Source of the DNA: Sphaerobacter sp.
GTDB taxonomy: Bacteria; Chloroflexota; Chloroflexia; Thermomicrobiales; Thermomicrobiaceae
Direction of reading: 5' to 3'
DNA: 39,099 bases
Assembly (NCBI RefSeq): GCF_019683595.1
Contig: NZ_JADGHZ010000015.1
Location: 1 to 39,099, forward strand
This document shows, piece by piece, positions 25,935 to 34,762 of this stretch. The notes under the pieces were generated by a model. That model was given only the letters and a program-made list of their open reading frames with translations, was not told the origin of the DNA and did no database searches. The translations under genes and the position numbers were made by a program. The stretch's first letter is position 1, and the number at the start of each line of letters is the position of its first letter.

Positions 25935-28424
25935 TTAGCCCCCGCGAACGCTCCGCCGCCCCTGCCGCCAGCCGAGGAGCGCCATCGCGCCCACCACGAG
26001 GAGGGCCAGGAGCGATACGGCGGCGCCGGCCCGCGCGAGGGGCGGCTGGAAGCGCCAGACGACCTCGTGCTCGCCTGCGGGCACCGTCACGGCGCGGAAT
26101 AGCCCGTAGGCGGTAGCGGTTTCGGCCGGCTGGCCGTCCACCGTCGCGACCCAGCCGGGGTAGTTCGGGTCGGCCAGAACCACGTACGCGGGGCGGTCGG
26201 TCCGAACCCGCACGTGGAACCGGTTCGCCTCCAGGCGCTCGATCGTGGCCTCCCCCTGGCCGCCCGGCTCCGCAGGAGGGAGATCGCCTGTGAGGTAGAG
26301 CGTGGCGCGCGGATTGAAGTCGGCTTGCCGGATCGCCGCCAGCGCCGTTTCGAGGTCCACCTGCTCCGCCGTGTAGGCCAGCCAGACCCGGGGCATCGCG
26401 TTCGGGTTCTCCCAGATCACGAGCCCGTCGTCGGTGTCGTGGACGCGGCGGAACGCGGCGCCCGGCGGCGGCGCGTCCACATCGGTGATGAGGAACCGTG
26501 CGCCGAGCAGGTCGTAAAGTCCCTGGTCCCGGTTGTCCACCGCCGCGCGGCGGGCTGCGTCGTAGTCCCGTGGCTGCATCGGGTCGTACAGGCCGCCCAC
26601 GTCGTCGAGCCCGACCACCGCGGCCAGGTCCGGCTGCCAGCGCGCCGTCGCCGCTTCGATCCGGAAGGGGCCGGAGCGCGCCGCCTCGGCCCGCAGGTAG
26701 TCGACCGCCTCCGCGTGCCGGAACCCGCCCGTGATGTCGTCCGGGGAGGGGTTGAACGTCGCCGTCGCGCCGAACAGGTCGACGACGATCAGCACCGTGG
26801 CCGCGACACCCACCGCCGGGCCGCGCAGGCGACCCCGGAGCACGGCCCAGAGGAGGACGGCGGTCAACGCCAGGTAGAGGAACAGCAGGTTCAGCCCATC
26901 GACGGCGATCACCGGGCGATTCGACAGGTCGTTGGCGCTGAGGATTATCGAGTAGAAGAGGGGGATGACAAAGAGCCCCAGCGCCGCCGTCCCGGCCAGG
27001 ACCGCCCGCAATGCGAGACGGACGGCGCCCGCCGCGCTCGATGCCAGCCAATCCGCCCGTGCCGCCAGCTCGCTCACGCCGAACCCGGCGAGGAGCGCCA
27101 GGGCGAGGTCCAGATAGAGCACCGCGCGGGCCGGGGCGCGGATCAGGTCATACAGCGGCGCAAAGCGGTAGAACCAGCCGTGCAGTGGCGTGAAGGGGCC
27201 GAGCGCGAAGAGGAGGGCGGCCAGCCCCAGGCCGCCGAGGAAGAGCCGGACCGGGTCCGGGCGCGCGACCAGCGCGATCCCGGCCAGAACCAGGGTCGCG
27301 ATGCCTGCGTAGGCCCAGATCTCGCCGTTGGAGAACGGACCCCAGTAGTCGGTCGGGTTGCTGCCGAACGCTTTGGGAACCAGCAGGTGCAGCAGGGCGA
27401 CCGGCTGGATGCTGAACTCGCTCGCCTGCTCGTAGCTCAGGCCGGTGCGGACGGAGAGCCGCGCCATCTCCAGCGAGGGCAGCACCATCGGTGCGGCCAG
27501 CGCAACGCCGCTGCCGACCGCGAGCCCCGCGCGCAGGGCATCGCCGACGAGCGCCCGCCAGGGCCAGCGGCGCAACTCGCCCGGGATTATCTTGGTATCC
27601 GGTTCGGCCGTCGCGATGTCGCCGGCCCCACCGGCGACCGGCCGCAGCATTCCCGACAGCAGGCTGTGCCGCAGCGCAACCCAGAAGAGCCACCAGGCTC
27701 CGCCCACGGTGAGCGCGTAGACGAGCGTCTGCTGGTGCCCGGCGCTGGTGATCAGGAAGGTCACGACGGCTGCCGCGGCGGCCCAACCCCAGGAGGCACG
27801 AAGGACCATCAGCCGCAGCGCAAGCAGCAGGAACGGCACCCAGACGGCCGCCGCCAGCATCCCGTAGTGCCCCAGGTGCGCCACCAGGAAGCCGCTGTAG
27901 GGGAAGACGATGCCGGGCACGACGGCGGCCAGCGGGCGCATCCCCAGCGTCCGCGCCAGCAGGTAGACCCCGACGCTGGCGACGCCGAAGTGGACGATGG
28001 CCAGCAACTCCAGCGCGCCGTAGTTGAACGGGCGCGCCAGGAGGTAGGTCAGCAGATTCAGCGGATAGAGCACCGCCGCCTGGAAGTTCGCAAGCTGCGG
28101 CATCCCGCCGTGGAGGTGCGGGTTCCACAGCGGGATGATCCCCTCCCGAATCTGGGACGCGTTGAAGGCGTGGAGGGGGAAGACGAAGGAGACGAGATCA
28201 CCGCCGCCGCGCGGCACCTGGGTGGGGGTGAGGAGCGGGCGCCAGAAGAAGAGGAGGAGCGCCAGCCCAAGGGCGCCGAGCGCCACGACATCGTCCAGCA
28301 GCCCGGGCCACCGTGACCGCAGCGGCCCCCGCGCCAGCCAGACGAGCCCCAGCCAGAGCAGCGCTCCAGCAGGCACCAGCCACAGGGGGATCAATCCGGC
28401 CGTCCGCGGGGCAAGATCGACCAT
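25935..28424 (-). CDS. YfhO-family large membrane protein
   Basis: An 829-residue protein with about 12-14 hydrophobic helices and a soluble C-terminal domain. The N-terminal region has GGDLVSFVFPLHAF and REGIIPLWNPHLHGGMPQLA, typical of YfhO-like proteins related to GT-C glycosyltransferases. The C-terminus has a beta-rich region ending in PAYVVLADPNYPGWVATVDG and a last membrane segment before a basic tail. Relatives take part in decorating cell-wall polymers such as lipoteichoic acid; here no partner genes are adjacent. The ATG lacks a clear ribosome site, so the start is less certain. A long open frame on the opposite strand (26214-28316) is a GC-bias shadow. Confidence 0.88.
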   Translation of the reverse strand: MVDLAPRTAGLIPLWLVPAGALLWLGLVWLARGPLRSRWPGLLDDVVALGALGLALLLFFWRPLLTPTQVPRGGGDLVSFVFPLHAFNASQIREGIIPLWNPHLHGGMPQLANFQAAVLYPLNLLTYLLARPFNYGALELLAIVHFGVASVGVYLLARTLGMRPLAAVVPGIVFPYSGFLVAHLGHYGMLAAAVWVPFLLLALRLMVLRASWGWAAAAAVVTFLITSAGHQQTLVYALTVGGAWWLFWVALRHSLLSGMLRPVAGGAGDIATAEPDTKIIPGELRRWPWRALVGDALRAGLAVGSGVALAAPMVLPSLEMARLSVRTGLSYEQASEFSIQPVALLHLLVPKAFGSNPTDYWGPFSNGEIWAYAGIATLVLAGIALVARPDPVRLFLGGLGLAALLFALGPFTPLHGWFYRFAPLYDLIRAPARAVLYLDLALALLAGFGVSELAARADWLASSAAGAVRLALRAVLAGTAALGLFVIPLFYSIILSANDLSNRPVIAVDGLNLLFLYLALTAVLLWAVLRGRLRGPAVGVAATVLIVVDLFGATATFNPSPDDITGGFRHAEAVDYLRAEAARSGPFRIEAATARWQPDLAAVVGLDDVGGLYDPMQPRDYDAARRAAVDNRDQGLYDLLGARFLITDVDAPPPGAAFRRVHDTDDGLVIWENPNAMPRVWLAYTAEQVDLETALAAIRQADFNPRATLYLTGDLPPAEPGGQGEATIERLEANRFHVRVRTDRPAYVVLADPNYPGWVATVDGQPAETATAYGLFRAVTVPAGEHEVVWRFQPPLARAGAAVSLLALLVVGAMALLGWRQGRRSVRGG

Positions 28425-28563
28425 CGGTACACACGCACTCCATGGTCCAACGTCAACAGTATCTTAGGCATGCCCGTGCGGGAAGGGAAGCATCGTCGAT
28501 GGTGGGACCGCTCCGGGGCGCTCTGCCACGCAGGCCCGCGCCGCATGAGTTCGGGACGGGGAC

Positions 28564-28600
28564 GTGTTCCGTGTTCCGTACTCCGTGTTGCGTGTTCCGT
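28564..28600. repeat. Five-unit 7-bp tandem array (GTGTTCC)
   Basis: Consecutive heptamers GTGTTCC, GTGTTCC, GTACTCC, GTGTTGC, GTGTTCC and a trailing GT. The units are imperfect copies with no reading frame or hairpin potential. It sits between the YchF and YfhO genes. Confidence 0.75.
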
Positions 28601-28606
28601 CCGGCT

Positions 28607-28625
28607 CGGGCGAGGCACCGTCCGA
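28607..28625 (+). repeat. 19-nt dispersed motif, copy 1
   Basis: CGGGCGAGGCACCGTCCGA here is identical to 31825-31843. In both places it lies in an intergenic region next to another repeat, suggesting a piece of a larger dispersed element. Confidence 0.7.
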
Positions 28626-28705
28626 CGTCCGCACTTTGTCATCGAGACTGGCATAGGCCGCGAGGCTGGGTCGGGTCCGGACGACACGGAGGAAGCCCCG
28701 TCGGA

Positions 28706-29812
28706 TCACACGTTGAACAGGAAGTGGACGATGTCCCCGTCCTGGACGATGTACTGCTTCCCCTCCAGACGCAGCTTGCCCGCCTTGCGCGCTTCCGGCA
28801 AGCCGCCTGCGGCGATCAGGTCGTCGTAGCTCACCACTTCCGCCCGGATGAAACCGCGCTGGATGTCGGTGTGGATCTCCCCCGCGGCTTCGACGGCCGG
28901 CGTCCCCCGGCGGATCGTCCAGGCACGCACCTCGTCCGGCCCGACGGTGAAGAAGGAGATCAGGCCCAGCAGCGCGTATGAGAGGCGGATGACCCGATCC
29001 CGGCTCGACTCGGTGATGCCGAGGTCGGCCATAAAGAGGGCGGCGTCTTCTTCGTCCAGCACCGCGATCTCCGCCTCGATCTTGCCCGCCAGGGCGTCGA
29101 CCTCCACTCCGGGTCGCCCGAAGCGTGCGCGCGCCTCCTCGACCAGCGCTTGCGCCGGAGCGCCCAGTTGCTCCTCGCCCACGTTGAGCAGAATCAGCAG
29201 CGGCTTGGCGGTGAGGAAGCCGAAGCCGCGCAGCAGCCGCTCCTCCTCCGGCTGGAGCTCCACCTCACGGATCGGCGTCCCCTCCTCCAGCGCCGCCTTG
29301 AGGCGCCGGAGCACCTCGGCCTCCCGCTCGTTCGCCTCGCGCTCGGCACCGCGCAGCTTGGGGATGGTCGACTCGATCCGGCCCAGCCGCTTCTCGATCA
29401 GTGCGAGGTCCGAGAAGGACAGCTCCAGGTTGAGCGTCTCGATGTCGCGCAGGGGGTCCACCGAGCTCTCAGGATGGGGCACCGAGGGATCCTCGAAGGC
29501 CCGAACGACGTGGACCAGCGCCGCACCCTGGCTCAGGTAGCCGAGCAGCCGCCCGCTCATGCCCTGCTCGTGGATGCCCTTCGCCAGCCCGGCGATGTCG
29601 TAGTACTGGACGTCGGCCGGCACGGTGCGCCGGGGGTTGAACATGCGGGTGAGCACGTCCAGCCGCTCGTCGGGCACCTTAACCGTCGCCAGGTTCGGCT
29701 CCTCCTCACCGGTGGAGAAGACGCCGGTGGGCGCCTCCGACCGCGTTAACGCGTTGAACACGGTCGTCTTGCCACTCTGTGGGAGCCCGATGATGACCAA
29801 CTGCAGCGCCAT
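28706..29812 (-). CDS. ychF: YchF/OLA1-type GTPase/ATPase
   Basis: A 368-residue P-loop NTPase of the Obg-related YchF group. Walker A is GLPQSGKTT (9-17), where the usual NVG is replaced by QSG. YYDIAGLAKGIHEQG is switch II/G3 and LLNVGEEQ replaces NKxD, as in this family, which prefers ATP. A coiled-coil region (about 145-185) and a C-terminal TGS-like domain (about 285-368, with AWTIRRGTPAVEAAGEIH and FLFNV) complete the layout. It binds ribosomes and links to stress responses. ATG follows GGAGGCGG. The divergent P-loop and short length suggest a subfamily distinct from E. coli YchF. Confidence 0.9.
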   Translation of the reverse strand: MALQLVIIGLPQSGKTTVFNALTRSEAPTGVFSTGEEEPNLATVKVPDERLDVLTRMFNPRRTVPADVQYYDIAGLAKGIHEQGMSGRLLGYLSQGAALVHVVRAFEDPSVPHPESSVDPLRDIETLNLELSFSDLALIEKRLGRIESTIPKLRGAEREANEREAEVLRRLKAALEEGTPIREVELQPEEERLLRGFGFLTAKPLLILLNVGEEQLGAPAQALVEEARARFGRPGVEVDALAGKIEAEIAVLDEEDAALFMADLGITESSRDRVIRLSYALLGLISFFTVGPDEVRAWTIRRGTPAVEAAGEIHTDIQRGFIRAEVVSYDDLIAAGGLPEARKAGKLRLEGKQYIVQDGDIVHFLFNV

Positions 29813-29908
29813 ACCGCCTCCGCCTGTCTCCTCGGTACCCCGGCACTCCCCCGCGGCCGGGCCGCGTAGGTTGTACCACGCCGGTCCTCGCCCGGCAGCC
29901 TGCTCCTG

Positions 29909-30601
29909 TTACCCCGCCGGCCCGACCAGCGGGTCGACCGCACCGGCCGCCGCGAAGGCCTCGGCCCGCAGGCGACACGAGTCGCACACGCCGCAGGGCG
30001 ACTCCCCGCCCTGGTAGCACGACCACGTCAGGCCGTAGTCCACGCCAAGCGCCAGGCCCAACCGCACTGTCCCGGCCTTCGAGAGGTGCAGCAGCGGCGC
30101 GACGACCGGGATCGACCGGCCCTCCTCGACGAACTGCTTGCTTGCCAGGTCGGCCGCCCGCTGGTATGCCTCAAGGAACTCCGCCCGGCAGTCGGGGTAG
30201 CCGGAGTAATCGACCTGGCTGACCCCGATGTAAATGACACTGGCGCCAACCACCTCGGCGTAACCGGAGGCCACAGCCAGGAAGATGTGGTTGCGCGCGG
30301 GCACCCAGGTGCTCGGGATGCCGCCGGTCACCCCGCCGGTCGGGATCTCCCCGTGACCGGTCAGGGACGAGCCGCCGATGCCGGCGAGGTCGATGCGGAC
30401 CACGCGGTGCTCGACCGCCTCGACCGCCCGCGCCACCGCCGCGGCGGCGTCCAGCTCCCGCCGGTGGCGCTGGCCGTAGTCGAACGACAGGGCGTAGATG
30501 GCGTAACCGCTGGCACGCGCCAGGTAGGCAACCGTCGTGCTATCCAGGCCGCCGGAGAGCAGGACCACCGCGCCCGGACGTTCTTTCGCCTGTGCGTGCA
30601 T
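29909..30601 (-). CDS. queC: 7-cyano-7-deazaguanine synthase QueC
   Basis: A 230-residue ATP-dependent enzyme that converts 7-carboxy-7-deazaguanine and ammonia to preQ0, on the path to queuosine or deazaguanine DNA modifications. PP-loop SGGLDS (16-21), [10 protein letters not shown] (about 38-47) and the zinc site C195, C203, C206 and C209 are all present. No queD, queE, queF or tgt is in the window. It is divergent from the next gene with only about 54 nt between them. The downstream YchF gene starts 96 nt after its stop. Confidence 0.94.
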   Translation of the reverse strand: MHAQAKERPGAVVLLSGGLDSTTVAYLARASGYAIYALSFDYGQRHRRELDAAAAVARAVEAVEHRVVRIDLAGIGGSSLTGHGEIPTGGVTGGIPSTWVPARNHIFLAVASGYAEVVGASVIYIGVSQVDYSGYPDCRAEFLEAYQRAADLASKQFVEEGRSIPVVAPLLHLSKAGTVRLGLALGVDYGLTWSCYQGGESPCGVCDSCRLRAEAFAAAGAVDPLVGPAG

Positions 30602-30655
30602 CTTGCGTAGTACTCCGATCCCTGGGTATCGTGGTACCGTCGACGACCGTAGGGG

Positions 30656-31303
30656 ATGGTACCGGTGAACACGCGCACATCACAAGGACCGAGCCGGACA
30701 CATCCGGTCGGGCGAGATTCGGAGTCCGGCCCGACCCCCTGGGCCGCGATGCTCTCCGTCGCCGCGGCGCTGCTGGCGGCGCTGTTGACCGCCACCTGGC
30801 ACCACCGCTGGGAGCGTGCCGCCAACGGCACGCCCGAGCGCGGCTTGCTCGATGGTCTGTGTCACGCGGGGACCGCGCTGGCGGTGGCGCTGCCCGTCCT
30901 CCCCTACGTGCGGGAACAGGGGCCGTTCCTGCGCGTGGCGCTCGCGAGTGCGCTCCTGATCGACCTCGACCACATCGCCGCCGCCCGCTCCCTCCGGCTC
31001 GACCGCTGCATGACCATGGCCACCCGGCCGCTGTCCCACTCGCTGCTGACCCCGATCCTCCTCGCCGTCCTGGCTGAGCGATTGGCGCCGGAGCGGCATC
31101 TGGGGCTGGCCGCGCTCCTCGGCCTCGGCTCACACCTGTTGCGCGACCTCTACACCGGCGGCGTACCAGTACTCCACCCCCGGCACGTGGTCTCGCTTCC
31201 GCCCCGCGTCGTCATCCCCCTTCTGGGCCTGTTGGCAATCTTCAGCCGCAGCGCCACCCGCCGTCGCCTCGGGACCCGCCTCCTTCGCCTGGCAATGCCG
31301 TGA
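30656..31303 (+). CDS. YdjM/DUF457-like membrane protein, putative metal-dependent hydrolase
   Basis: A 215-residue membrane protein. Motifs LLIDLDHI and RPLSHSLLT, then [14 protein letters not shown], give the Asp/His pattern of the YdjM/DUF457 group annotated as metal-dependent hydrolases. Four to five hydrophobic segments are present from about residue 32. The start is uncertain: ATG at 30656 follows only AGGGG; ATG at 30749, just before the first membrane helix, is an alternative that leaves room for a promoter. Activity is not established for the family. Confidence 0.75.
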   Translation: MVPVNTRTSQGPSRTHPVGRDSESGPTPWAAMLSVAAALLAALLTATWHHRWERAANGTPERGLLDGLCHAGTALAVALPVLPYVREQGPFLRVALASALLIDLDHIAAARSLRLDRCMTMATRPLSHSLLTPILLAVLAERLAPERHLGLAALLGLGSHLLRDLYTGGVPVLHPRHVVSLPPRVVIPLLGLLAIFSRSATRRRLGTRLLRLAMP

Positions 31304-31398
31304 CGCCCGCCCAATCCCTGAACAATCGGGCATAATGACCGCGGGCCAACCCGCGGCCCGACGACGGCCCACCCGGACCGGCTGCCAAGGAGGTGGCG

Positions 31399-31743
31399 AT
31401 GAATCAGGCACACGGCGGACTCGGTGAGTTGCTGGTGATCGTTTATCTCGGGATCGCGATCGCGTCGTGGATCCTGGCGCGGCGCCAGGGCCTCCCTCCC
31501 TGGCTGACCGGCACCGCGCACGCCCTACTCGGCGTCCAGATCATCATGGGGATCATTCTCTACGTCCAGCACCCGAACATCATGCCATGGACGCACGTCC
31601 TCTTCGGCCTGCTCACCATCCCGGCTCTCTTGCTGGTGATCCCGTTGCGCCAGCGCATCGGCCGCAACGCCGCGATCGCCGTATCGTCCGCCGCCGCCGG
31701 TCTCTGCGCGCTGGTCGCCGTCATCATCGCGATGACACGGTGA
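31399..31743 (+). CDS. Small four-helix membrane protein
   Basis: A 114-residue, very hydrophobic protein with four predicted helices (about 8-25, 33-52, 58-80, 89-111). His residues lie in GTAHALLG and QHPNIMPWTHVLFGLL near helix ends, which could bind heme or metal, but no family is recognised. ATG at 31399 sits 5 nt from AAGGAGG (31387-31393). A GTG at 31393 overlaps that site and is rejected. It converges on the RNase J gene across two intergenic repeats. Confidence 0.75.
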   Translation: MNQAHGGLGELLVIVYLGIAIASWILARRQGLPPWLTGTAHALLGVQIIMGIILYVQHPNIMPWTHVLFGLLTIPALLLVIPLRQRIGRNAAIAVSSAAAGLCALVAVIIAMTR

Positions 31744-31766
31744 CGTCTCGTCCGCGACACGAGAGC

Positions 31767-31807
31767 GGCCCTCACCCCCGCCCCCTCTCCCAACCTTGGG
31801 AGAGGGG
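31767..31807 (+). repeat. Dispersed palindromic intergenic repeat, copy 2 (convergent junction)
   Basis: GGCCCTCACCCCCG followed by CCCCTCTCCCAACCTTGGGAGAGGGG. It is the same element as 18345-18384 in opposite orientation, with two or three mismatches. It lies 24 nt after the upstream membrane protein gene. Confidence 0.75.
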
Positions 31808-31824
31808 AGTTTGTGTGCGGGGGA

Positions 31825-31843
31825 CGGGCGAGGCACCGTCCGA
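31825..31843 (+). repeat. 19-nt dispersed motif, copy 2
   Basis: Identical over 19 nt to 28607-28625. Here it follows the palindromic repeat by 17 nt and precedes the RNase J stop codon by 15 nt. Confidence 0.7.
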
Positions 31844-31858
31844 TGCTCGCGCGCCTGA

Positions 31859-33523
31859 TTACAATTCGCTGATGACGGGGAGGATCATGGGGCGGATCTT
31901 GGCGTCGCGGTAGATCTGCCGGCTGAGCACGTTCTTCGTCCGGCTCACGAGGTACCCGTAGCTGAAGCCGCCCTTCTGCCGCTTCTCCAGGAAGCGCCGC
32001 AGCTCGTCCTCGGCACGCTTCAGCACCTTGGCGTCGATCTGCCCGTCCAGCCCCTGGGCGGAGACGTCTGGGCCCGCGATCAACTGGCGGGTGTCCCGAT
32101 CCACGATCATCGTCGCGATGATCACCCCGCTGGCGGCAATCTCGTCCCGCTGTCGCAGGATCACGTTCCGGTTGCCGATGATATCCACCAGCACCGCGCC
32201 CGATTCCACCGTCTGCTCCCGGCGGCCGGAGTCGCGACCGAAGCTCATCACATTGCCGATCTCGGGCAGCAGAATCTGCGCATCGTTGTAGCCCATCTCC
32301 AGCGCCAGATCGCGGTAGAGCGCCAGGTGCCGGTACTCGCCGTGGATCGGCACCACGAACCGGGGCCGGAGCAGCCGGAGCATGAAGCGCAGTTCATCGC
32401 GGCTGGCGTGGCCCGAGACATGGATGGTCGGCTCGATCGCCGAGTAGACCACGTGGACGCCGCGGCGGAACAACTGGTCGATCGTCTGCGAGACGGTCTC
32501 CTCGTTCCCGGGAACCGGGGTCGCGGAGAAGATCACCGTGTCCCCGCGCTGCAGCTTGATCGCCGGGTGCTCGCCACTGGCGATGCGCGCCAGCGCTGCC
32601 GACGCTTCCCCCTGGCTACCGGTCGTGAGGAAGAGCACCTTGTCGCGCGGCAGCTTGACCGCCACATCCAGTGGGATGATCGTGTCGGGCGGCGGCTGCA
32701 TGTACCCCAGGTCCTGCGCGATCCGGGTGCTCTGCTCCATGCTGCGCCCGGAGATGGCCACCTTGCGGCCGTGGCGGTAGGCCGCGCGGATTGCCTGGTC
32801 GATGCGCGTGATGTTCGAGGCGAAGGTCGTCAACACCGCGCGCCCCTTCGCCTCCCCAATGACCCGGTAGAGCGTCTCGCTCACAACCGCTTCCGAGGGC
32901 GTGTGCCCCGGCCGCTCGACGCGCACGGCGTCGGACAGGAGCAGGAGCACCCCCTCGTTCCCCAGCTCGCGGAGCCGGGCCTCGTCGGTGGGCGGTCCGA
33001 GCGGCGGGGTCGGGTCGAACTTGAAGTCGCCCGTATGCACGGCCCAGCCGAGCGGGGTGCGCAGGGCGACCGCGAAGCTGCCCGGGATGCTGTGGGTGAC
33101 GGGCACGAACTCGGCTGTCAGGTGCCGCCCCAATGGGTATTGCTGGCCCGGCTCGACGATGTGGAACTCGGCCAGGTCGAGCACACCCGCCTCGTCCAGC
33201 TTCGCCTCGGCGTACGCCATCGCCAGCGCGGAGCCGTAAAGCGGGATCGGCGCCCGCGACTTCAATTGCGGCAGCAGGTAGGGCAGGCCGCCGATATGGT
33301 CCTCGTGCCCGTGGGTGATCAGGATGCCGCGCAGCCGGTCTGCCCGCTCCTTGACGTAGGTGATGTCCGGCACGATGAGATCGACGCCGCGCATCTCCTC
33401 TTCCGGGAACTTCGCCCCGGCGTCGATCATCACCAGATCCCCGCGGTACTCATAAACCGTGAGGTTCTTGCCGACCTCTCCAACCCCGCCGAGCGGGATA
33501 ACTCTTAGCCGTGGCCGCGCCAT
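31859..33523 (-). CDS. rnj: Ribonuclease J
   Basis: A 554-residue metallo-beta-lactamase/beta-CASP nuclease with 5'-to-3' exo- and endonuclease activity in mRNA decay and rRNA maturation. The zinc motif HGHEDHIGG is at 71-79 after PLGGVGEVGKN. Beta-CASP features include TTFASNITR, a HVSGHAS segment and VPIHGEYRH. The C-terminal region (about 455-554) is present. ATG at 33523, giving MARPRLRVIPLGG, is preferred over one 45 nt upstream because it has GGGAGA. No second RNase J or RNase E is seen here. A small gene lies upstream on the same strand. Confidence 0.95.
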   Translation of the reverse strand: MARPRLRVIPLGGVGEVGKNLTVYEYRGDLVMIDAGAKFPEEEMRGVDLIVPDITYVKERADRLRGILITHGHEDHIGGLPYLLPQLKSRAPIPLYGSALAMAYAEAKLDEAGVLDLAEFHIVEPGQQYPLGRHLTAEFVPVTHSIPGSFAVALRTPLGWAVHTGDFKFDPTPPLGPPTDEARLRELGNEGVLLLLSDAVRVERPGHTPSEAVVSETLYRVIGEAKGRAVLTTFASNITRIDQAIRAAYRHGRKVAISGRSMEQSTRIAQDLGYMQPPPDTIIPLDVAVKLPRDKVLFLTTGSQGEASAALARIASGEHPAIKLQRGDTVIFSATPVPGNEETVSQTIDQLFRRGVHVVYSAIEPTIHVSGHASRDELRFMLRLLRPRFVVPIHGEYRHLALYRDLALEMGYNDAQILLPEIGNVMSFGRDSGRREQTVESGAVLVDIIGNRNVILRQRDEIAASGVIIATMIVDRDTRQLIAGPDVSAQGLDGQIDAKVLKRAEDELRRFLEKRQKGGFSYGYLVSRTKNVLSRQIYRDAKIRPMILPVISEL

Positions 33524-33592
33524 GCGCTCGCTGTCTCCCTGTAGTGTTCGTTCCGCATCCCGCGCCATCCGCGGGCCGTTGGCCTAATCATC

Positions 33593-33832
33593 TCACGCTC
33601 CCGCGGCCCTGACGAGTCGCCGGTCCCGAAGTTCGAACGTATACGGCCCGACGTAGACGGTCGCCGGGCGCTGCTCGTCCCGCAGGCGGACGATGACCCG
33701 CTGGTCCTCAATGACGAACTCCTGCTCCGGGTTGGGTACGTGCGGCTCGACGAAGAGGTGCTCGACCGCATCCATACCGCCCAATCGCTCGATCGCCCGG
33801 GTGGCGAGGTCCCGGGCGCGTGTCTCATCCAT
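33593..33832 (-). CDS. 79-residue protein of unknown function
   Basis: A small protein starting MDETRARDLATRAIERLGG. It has an N-terminal helix followed by three to four short beta strands (FVIEDQRVIVRLR, ATVYVGPYTFELRDRRLVRA). No motif is recognised. ATG at 33832 follows GGAG; a longer frame reaching 33910 has no site. It lies 69 nt upstream of RNase J on the same strand and may share its transcript. Confidence 0.65.
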   Translation of the reverse strand: MDETRARDLATRAIERLGGMDAVEHLFVEPHVPNPEQEFVIEDQRVIVRLRDEQRPATVYVGPYTFELRDRRLVRAAGA

Positions 33833-33944
33833 CGCACTGTCTCCACATCGACTGCTCCATTTCACTCGCGCCGCGGGCAGGCGTATACGTTGCCCCTGGC
33901 GCACTGCCACGGGGCATCCGCAATCGCGGTGCCGGTGTGGGCAG

Positions 33945-33973
33945 TTGACATTCGCCCGACCCGTTCCTATGAT
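33945..33973 (+). promoter_or_regulatory. Near-consensus sigma-70 promoter of the alaX operon
   Basis: TTGACA (33945-33950), a 17-nt spacer and TATGAT (33968-33973): a perfect -35 and 5 of 6 at -10. A start near 33980 gives a leader of about 40 nt with GAGGAG before the GTG at 34019. This is the best promoter in the window. Confidence 0.85.
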
Positions 33974-34018
33974 CGCCCCCTACCATGGGACCGCGCGCTT
34001 GGTCGAGGAGTGAGATCG

Positions 34019-34762
34019 GTGACTGCCCTGCTCTATCTGGACGATAGCTACCTGCGAACGTTCGATGCGACCGTGACCGCGGTGGTCGGCGAGACCGGCG
34101 TGGTTCTCGACCGCACCGCGTTCTACCCCGGTGGCGGCGGCCAGCCCCACGACCTCGGCATGGTGACCGACGGCACGCACTCCTGGCAGGTCGTGCGTAT
34201 CGCCCGCGAGGACGGCCAGATCGTGCACGTACTGGAGGGGGACGCCCCGCCTCCACCCGGCACCACGCTCCGAGGTGAGATCGACTGGGAGCGACGCTAC
34301 CGGCTGATGCGCATGCACTCCGCGCTCCACGTCCTCTGCGGCGTCGTCTTCCGCGAGTACGGCGCGCTGGTCACGGGCGGCAACATGGGCCCCGACAAGG
34401 CGCGCATGGACTTCGAACTGGAAGACCTGAACCCGGAGCGCGTGGCGCACATCGAGCGGGTCGCCAACGAGCGAATCGCCGCCGGCCTGCCGATCTCCTG
34501 GCGCACCCTGCCGCGCGAGGAGGCATTCCAGATCCCCGATCTGATCCGCACCAAGATCAACCTCTTGCCTCCCAACATTCAGGAGGTGCGGGTGGTCGAA
34601 ATCGAAGGGCTCGACTTGCAGGCCGACGGGGGCACCCACGTGCGCAACACCCGCGAGATCGGCGGCCTGAAGGTCATCGGCACGCGCAGCAAGGGACGCA
34701 TCAACAAGCGGCTGGAGATCGCGCTGGTCGACGGCGCCGGGAACGAGGAGCGCGGGGAGTGA
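34019..34762 (+). CDS. alaX: AlaX-type alanyl-tRNA editing protein
   Basis: A 247-residue trans-editing enzyme that deacylates Ser- or Gly-tRNA-Ala. The AlaRS-like beginning has FYPGGGGQPHDLG (35-47), followed by zinc ligands H100 and H104 (MHSALHVL) and DGGTH (203-207). The Cys of AlaRS CGGTH is Asp203 here; I recall this in some medium-length AlaX proteins. The size fits AlaX-M. The GTG start is set by GAGGAG upstream; the frame is open further up but has no site and crosses the promoter. It is the first gene of a three-gene operon. Confidence 0.92.
   Translation: MTALLYLDDSYLRTFDATVTAVVGETGVVLDRTAFYPGGGGQPHDLGMVTDGTHSWQVVRIAREDGQIVHVLEGDAPPPPGTTLRGEIDWERRYRLMRMHSALHVLCGVVFREYGALVTGGNMGPDKARMDFELEDLNPERVAHIERVANERIAAGLPISWRTLPREEAFQIPDLIRTKINLLPPNIQEVRVVEIEGLDLQADGGTHVRNTREIGGLKVIGTRSKGRINKRLEIALVDGAGNEERGE

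Noticed and set aside
26214-28316. 700-codon open frame on the plus strand opposite the YfhO-like gene
   Set aside because: Antisense shadow: Arg/Gln/Glu-rich low-complexity product without domains, whereas the minus-strand frame shows clear membrane helices and family motifs.
30632-30664. Two TGGTACCG copies between queC and the divergent membrane protein gene as operator sites
   Set aside because: The second copy overlaps the presumed start codon and GGTACC is self-complementary; two 8-mers are too little to claim a site.
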